12,384 bases of DNA, taken from contig DUVD01000145.1 in assembly GCA_012841225.1 (NCBI GenBank), positions 1 to 12,384 on the forward strand, written 5' to 3'. The notes beneath the pieces were generated by a model. That model was not told the origin of the DNA, searched no databases, and saw only the letters and a program-made list of their open reading frames with translations. Positions 5,320 through 12,384 of the stretch are shown one piece after another. Source of the DNA: Fibrobacter sp. (GTDB lineage Bacteria > Fibrobacterota > Fibrobacteria > Fibrobacterales > Fibrobacteraceae). How positions within the stretch are numbered: position 1 is the stretch's first letter; each line of letters starts with the position of its first letter. The position numbers and the translations under genes were made by a program.

Positions 5320-7357
5320 TTTCTGCGATGGGTTCTTCTTTTAATGGTTCATCCCCTGGATCGGGCGGAGGGGTGTTTTCTTTTTTTCGGCGTTCCAGTT
5401 TTTCGGTTAGCGATTGGTATTGACGGCTTTTTTTAGTGCTGTCGAGTTTTTCGCCATTCATGACGCGATCGATCTCTTCGCGGTCTAGTACTTCGTGCTC
5501 AATTAAGGCTTCTGCAAGGTCTTGTAACTTCTCTTTGTTTTCTTCTAAGAGCTCTTTGGCTCTATTATTCAATCTAAATACAAGACTGTTAACGGCTTCA
5601 TCAATTTTTTCTGCCGTTTTTTCTGACATTTCTTTAGGCCTGTTAATTTCACGACCCAAGAATATTTCGCCGTCTGCCCTAGAGTAAGAAATTGGCCCAA
5701 TGTTTTCATCAAAGCCCCACTCTGCAATCATTTTACGAGCGAGTTCCGTTGATCTCATAATATCATTAGAAGCACCGGTGCTTTGGTGATTAAAGAAAAT
5801 CATTTCAGTAAGGCGTCCGGAGAGCATAATCATAATGCGCTCTTCGGCAAATTCTTTACTGTAAGAAACTTGATCTCGCTCTGGAAGTGACATAGTAATG
5901 CCAAGAGCGTTGCCGCGAGGAATGATGGTGATTTTATGCAGCGGGTCTGAGTTTTTACAGAGTAAGTTCATTACCGCATGACCAGCTTCGTGGTAAGCGG
6001 TATTTCGTTTTTCTTTTTCACTCATTAAAAGAGTGCGTCGTTCAGAACCCATAGAGAGTTTATCACGGGCTTCTTCAAAATCGAGCATGCCTACTTTGGT
6101 GTTGTCGAATCGAGCAGCAAGAAGGGCTGCTTCGTTGACAAGGTTTTCTAGATCGGCGCCAGCAAGCCCAGGAGTGCCTTTAGCAATAGCCCTAACATCT
6201 ACGTCATCGGCGAGAGGGACTTTGCGTTTGCGTAAATGGACATTTAATATTTCTTCGCGGCCTTTTAGATCGGGTAGGCCTACGACGATTTGTCGGTCAA
6301 AGCGACCTGGGCGAAGTAGTGCCTTGTCGAGCACATCGGGGCGGTTTGTAGCGGCTATTAATATTACACCTTCGTTAGAAGAAAAGCCGTCCATTTCGAC
6401 GAGAAGTTGATTTAATGTTTGCTCGCGTTCATCATGACCGCCGCCTAGACCAGCGCCACGTTGACGACCTACAGCATCGATTTCATCGATAAATAAAATA
6501 GCGGGTGCATTTTTCTTTCCTGTTTCAAAAAGATCGCGAACGCGCGAGGCACCAACACCGACAAACATTTCAACAAAATCAGAGCCAGACATGCTGAAAA
6601 AAGGAACACCTGCTTCGCCTGCAACGGCACGGGCTAAAAGCGTTTTACCTGTACCAGGAGGACCTACTAAAAGAGCTCCTTTAGGAATACGTCCGCCAAG
6701 AACATCGTATTTTTTGGGGTCTTTTAGAAATAAAACGAGCTCTTCTAAATCTTGCTTTGCCTCGTCGCAACCAGCTACATCTCTAAAGGTCGTTTTGTCT
6801 TTTGCATTTTGTATAAGTTGCTTGGCTTGGCTTTTTCCAAAAGAGAACATCCCTTTACCACCGCCAGTCTGACGAGACATCATAAACCAAAAGAAGCCAA
6901 TTAATAAAATAATGGGTAAAAAGGCAACTAAATGATCAACCCAACTTGTCGTTTCGTGGATGACTTTAACCTTAACGTTTTTAAACTGCTCCCAAGCGCT
7001 AATTTGCTCATTCGAAACCTCGAGCATGTGACTTTGAAATAAAACGACAGGTTTTTTATCTGTTTCTTTTTGCGCAAAGCGAGAAAAGGCTGATGGGGGG
7101 GTAGGAGCCGCTTTGATTTCTTCTGCTGTCATTTCGCGTTTGCCTTCAATGACCACTCCATCGGCTGTTTTTTGAAGTGTCAATTGGCTGATGACCGAAG
7201 TAGAATCGCCCATCATCGCTAAAAACTCAGTTCTAGAAAGTTCTTTAGTTACGTCTTCGTTGTAAAGACGCATCATAAATAGAACGATTAAAATCATAGT
7301 GATGATAACGAAAAAGTTTTTATTTCGGAAAGGAGAAGCTGTTTTTGCTTTCGTCAT
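5288..7357 (-). CDS. ftsH: ATP-dependent zinc metalloprotease FtsH
   Basis: A membrane-bound AAA+ protease that extracts and degrades membrane and regulatory proteins as a hexamer. It has 689 residues. Membrane helix 1 is about 15-31, the periplasmic domain 32-143 and membrane helix 2 about 144-160. The AAA domain has Walker A GPPGTGKT (232-239), pore motif FVG (265-267), Walker B ILFIDEID (287-294) and the second region of homology with Arg349 and Arg352. The M41 peptidase has the zinc motif HEAGH (456-460) and probable third ligand Asp532. The tail after about residue 640 is charged, then Pro/Glu-rich, and its coding DNA overlaps the folP start. The periplasmic part contains a low-complexity EEIKAAPTPPSA insertion. 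The ATG at 7357 is preceded by AAGGA four bases upstream and overlaps the end of tilS by 38 bases. tilS-ftsH adjacency is widespread in bacteria. Confidence 0.98.
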   Translation of the reverse strand: MTKAKTASPFRNKNFFVIITMILIVLFMMRLYNEDVTKELSRTEFLAMMGDSTSVISQLTLQKTADGVVIEGKREMTAEEIKAAPTPPSAFSRFAQKETDKKPVVLFQSHMLEVSNEQISAWEQFKNVKVKVIHETTSWVDHLVAFLPIILLIGFFWFMMSRQTGGGKGMFSFGKSQAKQLIQNAKDKTTFRDVAGCDEAKQDLEELVLFLKDPKKYDVLGGRIPKGALLVGPPGTGKTLLARAVAGEAGVPFFSMSGSDFVEMFVGVGASRVRDLFETGKKNAPAILFIDEIDAVGRQRGAGLGGGHDEREQTLNQLLVEMDGFSSNEGVILIAATNRPDVLDKALLRPGRFDRQIVVGLPDLKGREEILNVHLRKRKVPLADDVDVRAIAKGTPGLAGADLENLVNEAALLAARFDNTKVGMLDFEEARDKLSMGSERRTLLMSEKEKRNTAYHEAGHAVMNLLCKNSDPLHKITIIPRGNALGITMSLPERDQVSYSKEFAEERIMIMLSGRLTEMIFFNHQSTGASNDIMRSTELARKMIAEWGFDENIGPISYSRADGEIFLGREINRPKEMSEKTAEKIDEAVNSLVFRLNNRAKELLEENKEKLQDLAEALIEHEVLDREEIDRVMNGEKLDSTKKSRQYQSLTEKLERRKKENTPPPDPGDEPLKEEPIAENEPETNTENT

Positions 7358-8594
7358 GTCGTCCTTGCAGAGAGTTCAGTTTTCCGGAGATAGCGACTCC
7401 CGGTATCCAAAGTACATCAGCGTCTTGAGTTAGTAACGGCAAAAAATCTCGAATCCATAAAGGAATTCCTTTTTCTTGAAGCCACTTCTTCAGCTTTCGC
7501 TTTTTGTACTGAGATCCGGGTGGTGTGAATCGATCGCCTTCACGTCGATATCGCCATTCACCTGAAAATCGTTTATTTTCTTGAAAAAGATACAAATTAT
7601 CAAGCTTTTGGGGGCTAGTGGTGCTATAAAACCACATGAAATGCTTCGACTTTTCGATATGGTCTTCTCGATAGCTATAGCGACTTTGCTCGCTTGAGGA
7701 AATAAATACCTGAAAGCCTTCCATGGTATAATAAAAGCCAAAATCATTAAGCCACAATCGGAGGATTTCAATAAAGCCATTGCCCATTTGCTTTACTGCT
7801 TTTTCAATAGCTTTAGTTGAGCAGCACCAAACCTTAGGGTAAGGGGAGTATTTTCTAGGGAAAGGCCATTCATCATCTGGAACTTCAATTTTTTTTAAAA
7901 AATGACTTGCTGAATCTATAATTTTGGGAAAAGTGCGGTGGCTAAGGCTAGCTATATTGGACAATGTGGCTGCGGTGCCTGTGGAGTGCTCTTCTAAATA
8001 CGGAAGAATCACGTTCCTAACTTTATTGCGTGCAAAATTGATGTTTTGATTAGAAAGGTCTTCTCGCCATTCTAAATGATGTTTCTTGGCGTATTGCAAT
8101 AAAGTTTCTTTTGAAGCATTTAAGAAAGGGCGCACAACTTGATCTTCGCGTTCGGCTAGAACACCTTGAAGTCCTTTTAAAGAGGTGCCTCGACGAAGTC
8201 GCATGTAAAGTGTTTCTGCTTGGTCGTCGGCGTGATGCGCGGTGAGAATGTAATCAAGATTTTGTTCTTTTTGAATTTTTGATAGGATTTCATAGCGCAA
8301 ATTTCGCGCTTCTGATTCAAAAGACTCTTTTTTGTTAAACGCTGCGGGATCTAAATTTTTGATATCAAGAGGAAGGCCGTAAGAAAGACAAAGTTTTACT
8401 ACTAAATTGGAATCTGCATCAGAATCGGAGCCTCGAACGCCATGATTGACATGACAAACATGCAGGAGTTTGATGTCAAGTGCTTTTTGGTTAAAATAAA
8501 AATAATGTAAGAGGCATACGGAATCGACACCGCCAGAAACAGCAAGTAAAAGACTTTTCTTTCGAAATAAGCTTAAATCTTTTTGAAGAAGCAA
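7320..8594 (-). CDS. tilS: tRNA(Ile)-lysidine synthase
   Basis: It attaches lysine to C34 of the CAU-anticodon tRNA-Ile so that it reads AUA and is charged with isoleucine. With the start at 8594 it has 424 residues. The N-terminal PP-loop ATPase shows SGGVDS (20-25), HVNHGVRG (48-55), TAHHADDQAET (118-128) and the following RPFLNASKE. A helical linker follows, then a C-terminal TilS_C domain with YRREGDRFTPPG and KKLKKW-like basic residues (about 349-375), ending WIPGVAISGKL. The start is a TTG: the frame is open to another TTG at 8615, but the TTG at 8594 has AGGAG exactly seven bases upstream, so it is preferred; no ATG is available before the PP-loop. Either start overlaps the end of hisI (by 22 or 43 bases), and the gene runs 38 bases into ftsH. 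Confidence 0.95.
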   Translation of the reverse strand: MLLQKDLSLFRKKSLLLAVSGGVDSVCLLHYFYFNQKALDIKLLHVCHVNHGVRGSDSDADSNLVVKLCLSYGLPLDIKNLDPAAFNKKESFESEARNLRYEILSKIQKEQNLDYILTAHHADDQAETLYMRLRRGTSLKGLQGVLAEREDQVVRPFLNASKETLLQYAKKHHLEWREDLSNQNINFARNKVRNVILPYLEEHSTGTAATLSNIASLSHRTFPKIIDSASHFLKKIEVPDDEWPFPRKYSPYPKVWCCSTKAIEKAVKQMGNGFIEILRLWLNDFGFYYTMEGFQVFISSSEQSRYSYREDHIEKSKHFMWFYSTTSPQKLDNLYLFQENKRFSGEWRYRREGDRFTPPGSQYKKRKLKKWLQEKGIPLWIRDFLPLLTQDADVLWIPGVAISGKLNSLQGRHDESKNSFSFPK

Positions 8595-8905
8595 GAGCGA
8601 GCTCCTGTATGGCAAGCAACTTGAGGCCCCTTCATTCGGACCTTAAAAAGCAAGACATCCGCATCACAATCGACGGCCCATTCGACCACTTCCATCACGT
8701 TTCCACTGGTGTCGCCTTTGTGCCAGTATTCTTTTCGACTTCGACTCCAAAAAACCATCTCATTGCATTTTACGGTGCGGCGAATCGCTTCCGCGTCCAT
8801 CCAAGCCATCATCAGAATGTCTTTTTGATCTGCATCTTGAACAATAGCAGGAATTAAACCCTTTTCGTTAAAAGACAGTTCTTGTATAAGGATATCTAAA
8901 TTCAT
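8573..8905 (-). CDS. hisI: Phosphoribosyl-AMP cyclohydrolase (monofunctional HisI)
   Basis: It opens the adenine ring of phosphoribosyl-AMP in the third step of histidine synthesis. The 110-residue length fits a stand-alone cyclohydrolase without a HisE (pyrophosphohydrolase) domain, so HisE must be encoded elsewhere. Conserved motifs are DILMMAWM (29-36), FWSRSR (52-57), WHKGDTSGN (61-69), DCDAD (79-83, magnesium and zinc site) and ACHTGARSCF (97-106); Cys80, Cys98 and Cys105 are the expected zinc ligands. Its ATG overlaps the proA stop in a four-base ATGA, with no strong Shine-Dalgarno, implying coupled translation. It is the only histidine gene here. Confidence 0.97.
   Translation of the reverse strand: MNLDILIQELSFNEKGLIPAIVQDADQKDILMMAWMDAEAIRRTVKCNEMVFWSRSRKEYWHKGDTSGNVMEVVEWAVDCDADVLLFKVRMKGPQVACHTGARSCFFKKI
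8602..8606 (-). promoter_or_regulatory. Shine-Dalgarno that decides the TTG start of tilS
   Basis: Read on the - strand this is AGGAG, seven bases before the TTG at 8594 and lying within the 3' end of hisI. The upstream alternative TTG at 8615 only has a distant purine stretch (GAAGGGG, about 11 bases away). Confidence 0.65.
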
Positions 8906-10176
8906 GATCTAATCTGCCCGTTGCCGCGAAGTACCCATTTGTAAGTACAAAGGCTTTCGACTCCCATAGGACCACGAGCGTGGAGCTTGTCCGTTGAAAT
9001 TCCTACTTCGGCGCCAAGGCCGTATTCGCCGCCATCAGCAAAGCGTGTACTTGCATTTACCATTACGCTCGATGAATCTACGTTTTTGACAAAGTAATCT
9101 TGTATTGCTTGATCTTCTGCGATGATGGCATCGGTGTGACGGCTGCTATATTTTTCGATGTGCTCGCAAGCATCTGCTGCATCCTCAACAAATTTAACGT
9201 TCATTTTGAGGGCGAGGTATTCGCGGTGGTAATTAGAATCCTCTCCGATATCTTGAACTCCTGGAACTCGTTTCTGGGCTTCTGCATCGCCAAGCATTTC
9301 GACACCTTTTTCACGAAGAGGAGCAATAAAAGCTTCAACTGCTTTATCATCTATGTCGCGATTAATGAGCACGCATTCCATGGCATTGCATACTCCTACT
9401 CGCTGCGTTTTTGCATTGACTAAGATGGGGGCGACTTTAGTCATATCGGCACTTTTATCGATGTAAATGTGGCAAATGCCGTTGAAGTGTTTAATTACAG
9501 GAATGCGGCTTTGTTCTACCACTGTTTTAATTAGATTTTCGCCGCCACGAGGAATTACCAAGTCGATATACGCAGTCATTTGAAGTAAATTAGTCATTAA
9601 TGAACGATCTGGTGTGTTTACTAACTGCACGGCATTCTCGTCGATGTCATTTTCTTTTAAAGCGCTTCTGAATATATTGGCGAGCAGTGTAGACGAATGA
9701 ATTGATTCTTTGCCACCTCTTAAAATAACCGCATTTCCAGATTTAAAACAGAGAGCAGCACCGTCAATAGTGACGTTAGGGCGACTTTCATAAATAAAAA
9801 AAACAGACCCTATGGGCACAGCAACTCGCGATAATGTCATTCCGTTATCAAGAGTTTTTTCTTCTAATACTTTATTTAAAGGGTCATCAAAGGCAGCGAT
9901 TTCCTCTACGCCTTTTGCCATAGCCTCAATGCTATCAGGACTAAGCGTTAAGCGATCGATCATCGCCTCGGAAATTAAATTTATAGATGATTCTATGTCT
10001 TTAGCATTTGCCTTTAGAATTGCTGGTACTTCTTGGCGTAGCTTTTTAGCCGCCAAAAGCAAGACTCGGTTGCGGATTTCTAAAGGAAGCACGCGCACGA
10101 TTTGAGCGGCTTTCTTTGAGTTTTTTGCTAGTGCTAATCCATATTGTTCTATATCTTTTTTCATTTTTTTTACCAA
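8902..10176 (-). CDS. proA: Gamma-glutamyl phosphate reductase
   Basis: The second step of proline synthesis: NADPH-dependent reduction of L-glutamyl-5-phosphate to the semialdehyde. It has 424 residues, close to the usual 415-420. Visible motifs are VPIGSVFFIYESRPNV (120-135), SGNAVILRGGKE (146-157), VIPRGGENLI (207-216), the catalytic Cys263 in RVGVCNAMECVL (259-270), and the signature GGEYGLGAEVGIST (382-395) followed by HARGPMGVESLCTYKW. Start choice is uncertain: TTG at 10176 has AGGA five bases upstream and overlaps the barrel gene by seven bases, while an in-frame ATG at 10164 lacks a Shine-Dalgarno but would give a more typical N-terminus. ProB and ProC are not in the window. Its position between a surface barrel gene and hisI is unusual. 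Confidence 0.96.
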   Translation of the reverse strand: MVKKMKKDIEQYGLALAKNSKKAAQIVRVLPLEIRNRVLLLAAKKLRQEVPAILKANAKDIESSINLISEAMIDRLTLSPDSIEAMAKGVEEIAAFDDPLNKVLEEKTLDNGMTLSRVAVPIGSVFFIYESRPNVTIDGAALCFKSGNAVILRGGKESIHSSTLLANIFRSALKENDIDENAVQLVNTPDRSLMTNLLQMTAYIDLVIPRGGENLIKTVVEQSRIPVIKHFNGICHIYIDKSADMTKVAPILVNAKTQRVGVCNAMECVLINRDIDDKAVEAFIAPLREKGVEMLGDAEAQKRVPGVQDIGEDSNYHREYLALKMNVKFVEDAADACEHIEKYSSRHTDAIIAEDQAIQDYFVKNVDSSSVMVNASTRFADGGEYGLGAEVGISTDKLHARGPMGVESLCTYKWVLRGNGQIRS

Positions 10177-11597
10177 GTTAATCCTAAACTGCTTTCTAAA
10201 CGATACCCTCTATAATAACCAAAGTAACGGCTAACACCAAAACGACCCCATACCCACTCCCAAGGGGATAAGAGCACAGACGCTTTTAGTTCGCCGTAGC
10301 GCATGGTCGTTTTACTTTGTAGGAATTTTTTTGTGGTTTCACTTAAGGGTGTGTGAATGTCTTCGATATGGCCACCAAAAGCGGTGTCGCGTTTAACAAC
10401 ACTTGCTTCCATAGAGAGTTTAATCCACTGCCACTCTGCATCTAGGCGAGTGTAGAACTCTTGAGAATTTGGCCCTAAATCGGTACCTAAAGAGCTACCG
10501 TAGTTTTGGTAAGTATAACCGCCACCTTTGTGGTGTGTGTAAACCCAAGGCTCTACACGAGTGTATTCTGTGTTTGTAGAAAAACAAACAGAAGAGACAC
10601 AAATGCCTTTAGCTTCAAAACCAATTGACGCAGCCCATTTGTTTCCCCACCACGATTCGTCAAACATAGACAAGGGATTTTCTAAGTCGTCAAAAAAGAG
10701 TTCGGCATAGAACTCCCAGTTTTTTAGTGTTTGAACTCGAATGTCAAAAGCAAGAGCATTGTTATCTAAGTCGCCAAGCAAGGGTTCAGCAAGCATATAA
10801 GGAATAAAGGGGATGGCGTAAACCCATTCAAAAGAACGATTAGCACTATCGGCATCGGGGTTTGGATTGATGTTATTGTCTTCAGTTGTAGAACCGTAAA
10901 CGGTAACTTCAGAAAGACCCAACTCAATTTTAAAAGGCAGTTCAATTTTTAAGCGATGTGCATTTAAATACTTGCCCGTATTTTTATTGTGGTAGAGTTT
11001 TGCGTTATGATGAGTGTAGGTAAGAGGACCGACTTGAAATTCATACCCAAAATAAGGGGTAGGGGCAGGTTCAAATAGGGAAGTTGTAGAATCCATCCAA
11101 GGTCTATATATATGGGAGTTGCCTCTTAAAATAACAGAGTTTCTTTTGGCAGGCCCCCATTTAATAAAGTCTGACCCGGCAAGTAAAGTAGCAAAAGAAA
11201 GGTCGTATTCGAGAGAAGAGGTAAAACGGCTCCATGATTTTGTTTTATCGGACTCTTTGGTGTAAGAAATGCCTTCGTAAGGATTAAATGAATTTGGTTC
11301 AATAAATCGATTGGTGTAATCGGAAATGACTTCGGTGGTTCCACGAAAGCGAAACAGTGGCGATAACTGCCCTTCAAAAGACAGCTTAATAATGGTACTG
11401 TTATCGTAAAAACGACCACTTGTTTTATAATTAGTTGTGCGAAGAGAATCGATTAATGACGCTCGAATGTTTATTTTGTTTACTCCGGAGGAGTCCTGAA
11501 TATGAAGGTGACCAGGTGCTTCTGTTGGCGATAAATTTGCTAAGGCGAAGCTAGGTAGTAACGTAAAAACCAAGGCTAGAAAAAACAAACGCTTCAT
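10170..11597 (-). CDS. Capsule assembly Wzi-like outer-membrane beta-barrel protein
   Basis: The 475-residue protein begins with a clear signal peptide (MKRLFFLALVFTLLPSFALA, cleavage after residue 20). The rest is rich in aromatic, alternating strands typical of an outer-membrane barrel and ends LGLTW with a terminal aromatic, as barrel proteins do. Features of the Wzi-like capsule-assembly family include GSDFIKWGPAKRNSVILRGN (141-160), the region with RPW (165-167), and EFYAELFFDDLENP (295-308). Wzi binds capsular polysaccharide at the cell surface; whether this one binds capsule, O-antigen or another glycan is not known. The ATG at 11597 has AAGGA seven bases upstream and a signal peptide directly after it; an in-frame ATG at 11627 would add ten non-signal residues and overlap the glycosyltransferase gene. 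It follows that gene by ten bases and overlaps the proA start, so all three are likely co-transcribed. Confidence 0.83.
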   Translation of the reverse strand: MKRLFFLALVFTLLPSFALANLSPTEAPGHLHIQDSSGVNKINIRASLIDSLRTTNYKTSGRFYDNSTIIKLSFEGQLSPLFRFRGTTEVISDYTNRFIEPNSFNPYEGISYTKESDKTKSWSRFTSSLEYDLSFATLLAGSDFIKWGPAKRNSVILRGNSHIYRPWMDSTTSLFEPAPTPYFGYEFQVGPLTYTHHNAKLYHNKNTGKYLNAHRLKIELPFKIELGLSEVTVYGSTTEDNNINPNPDADSANRSFEWVYAIPFIPYMLAEPLLGDLDNNALAFDIRVQTLKNWEFYAELFFDDLENPLSMFDESWWGNKWAASIGFEAKGICVSSVCFSTNTEYTRVEPWVYTHHKGGGYTYQNYGSSLGTDLGPNSQEFYTRLDAEWQWIKLSMEASVVKRDTAFGGHIEDIHTPLSETTKKFLQSKTTMRYGELKASVLLSPWEWVWGRFGVSRYFGYYRGYRLESSLGLTW

Positions 11598-11607
11598 AAA
11601 AGAATCC

Positions 11608-12384
11608 TTACTTGGCATTAAATACATTTTTCAACAAACGAAAATGGGTGTTGACTTTTTTTTGTGTAGGCTTAGAGAAAATATAAAATGGAAGTCCAGT
11701 GGCGACTCTTAAACCACTGCGCAAAAAACGAAATGCCTTGGAAATGCCTTTACCTAATAAACCGTAATGCTTATAAAAAACATACTGTTGAGAGTTGTCG
11801 CTTTGTAATGCCTGTTGAATTGAGCTCGTGGAAGAAGCACCTCCTAAATGGGTGAGCATTGATTGCATCTCAATTAAAAACCGCACTTTTAACTTTTTAG
11901 CGCGAAGGGCTAAATCCATGTCTTCGTAATACATAAAAATACGGTCGTCAAAGCCACCTAGTTTTTCCCAAAGCGAACGCGACATCATTAAGCAAACGGC
12001 GTTAACCCAATAGGCTTCGACTAAGGTGGGGTCATCGGTTGGCTGGAGCGAGCCTTGCAAATAATTTGAGGCTTGTTGCTCGGACCTAAAGGCGTTGAGC
12101 AAAAACTGAACCCAAGAGATTTTGGCGTAGTAATTTTTTTGCTCTCTGCCATCAATACTTTTGATGCGTGGAGCGATAATCACTTCATCACAATGGCTTG
12201 CTTTATAACGGGTTATAGCCTGTTGAAGTAAAGGAAGGGTTTGCATTTTGGGCAGAGTGTCGTTATTTAAAATACAAATGGAATCGAATTCAACACCCTT
12301 TTTAATGAGTTCTTGGACAGCAAAATTATTCGCTGCACCAAAGCCTTTATTGCTATGAAGCTCAAATAAGTGAATTTTTGGGAA
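11608..12384 (-). CDS. Family 2 glycosyltransferase, rhamnosyltransferase-like (5' end outside window)
   Basis: The frame stays open to the right edge, so the N-terminus is missing; 258 residues are visible. An ATG at 12246 is internal. Near the visible start NKGFGAANNFAVQ (12-24) and SICILNNDT (35-43) are the typical GT2 (GT-A fold) nucleotide-sugar and DxD-like metal-binding region of the COG1216 group. Later NAVCLMMSRSLWEKLGGFDD (128-147), FMYYEDMDLALRAK (150-163) with the acceptor-site Glu-Asp, and LTHLGGASS (177-185) complete the fold. The C-terminus (about 215-240) has a hydrophobic and basic patch, suggesting loose membrane association. It probably adds a sugar to a lipid-linked polysaccharide on the cytoplasmic face; its neighbour, the Wzi-like barrel, supports a capsule or surface glycan role. 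Donor and acceptor cannot be told from the sequence. Confidence 0.9.
   Translation of the reverse strand, partial: FPKIHLFELHSNKGFGAANNFAVQELIKKGVEFDSICILNNDTLPKMQTLPLLQQAITRYKASHCDEVIIAPRIKSIDGREQKNYYAKISWVQFLLNAFRSEQQASNYLQGSLQPTDDPTLVEAYWVNAVCLMMSRSLWEKLGGFDDRIFMYYEDMDLALRAKKLKVRFLIEMQSMLTHLGGASSTSSIQQALQSDNSQQYVFYKHYGLLGKGISKAFRFLRSGLRVATGLPFYIFSKPTQKKVNTHFRLLKNVFNAK

Noticed and set aside
6033..6410. 125-residue + strand frame opposite ftsH
   Set aside because: It is Ser/Arg-rich antisense of the conserved AAA domain, with no homology or ribosome-binding site.
8609..8857. 82-residue + strand frame opposite hisI
   Set aside because: It lies fully within hisI, whose motifs are unambiguous; it is a chance frame.
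12244..12246. ATG as the true start of the glycosyltransferase
   Set aside because: Translation upstream of it to the window edge continues the family, with NKGFGAANN and LNNDT motifs, so the gene begins beyond the window.

Overview
The window looks like a piece of a Gram-negative, AT-rich genome. My best guess is the Fibrobacterota (Fibrobacter-like), at moderate confidence. The evidence is an OmpA-domain protein with a long calcium-binding-type repeat array, a formylglycine-generating-enzyme (SUMF1)-fold protein behind a DSL-rich stalk, a Wzi-type outer-membrane barrel and a lipoprotein. Clear purine-rich Shine-Dalgarno sequences (AAGGAG, AGGAG, AAGGA, GAGGA) argue against Bacteroidota, where these are usually weak. 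No rRNA, tRNA, CRISPR, transposon or phage gene is visible.

Layout. The + strand on the left carries the 3' part of a large OmpA-family gene (1-1490) made of 48-residue cysteine/aspartate repeats, closed by a strong intrinsic terminator. A 78-residue putative helix-turn-helix protein (1701-1937) follows. Everything from 1969 to the right edge is on the - strand. Reading that strand from the right edge: a GT2 glycosyltransferase (truncated by the window), a Wzi-like capsule-assembly barrel, proA, hisI, tilS, ftsH, folP, a cdaA-type diadenylate cyclase gene, a membrane-anchored SUMF1-fold protein, and a small lipoprotein. The two strands converge at a hairpin at 1923-1950.

The nine genes from the glycosyltransferase to the SUMF1-fold gene are packed end to end: gaps are at most 19 bases and most junctions overlap by 4 to 43 bases, which strongly suggests one polycistronic unit with translational coupling. 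It joins surface polysaccharide export and assembly (GT2, Wzi), proline and histidine biosynthesis (ProA, HisI), tRNA-Ile lysidinylation (TilS), membrane protein quality control (FtsH), folate synthesis (FolP), c-di-AMP signalling (CdaA) and an envelope protein. tilS-ftsH and folP-cdaA neighbourhoods are familiar from other bacteria; the fusion with capsule-type genes and proA-hisI is less so.

Most genes are ordinary housekeeping genes with intact catalytic motifs. The parts worth a second look are the repeat architecture of the OmpA protein, the SUMF1-fold protein that seems to lack the catalytic cysteine pair and has a DSL-repeat stalk, the unassigned HTH and lipoprotein genes, and the dense operon itself. 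I found no convincing evidence of a wholly new multi-gene system.
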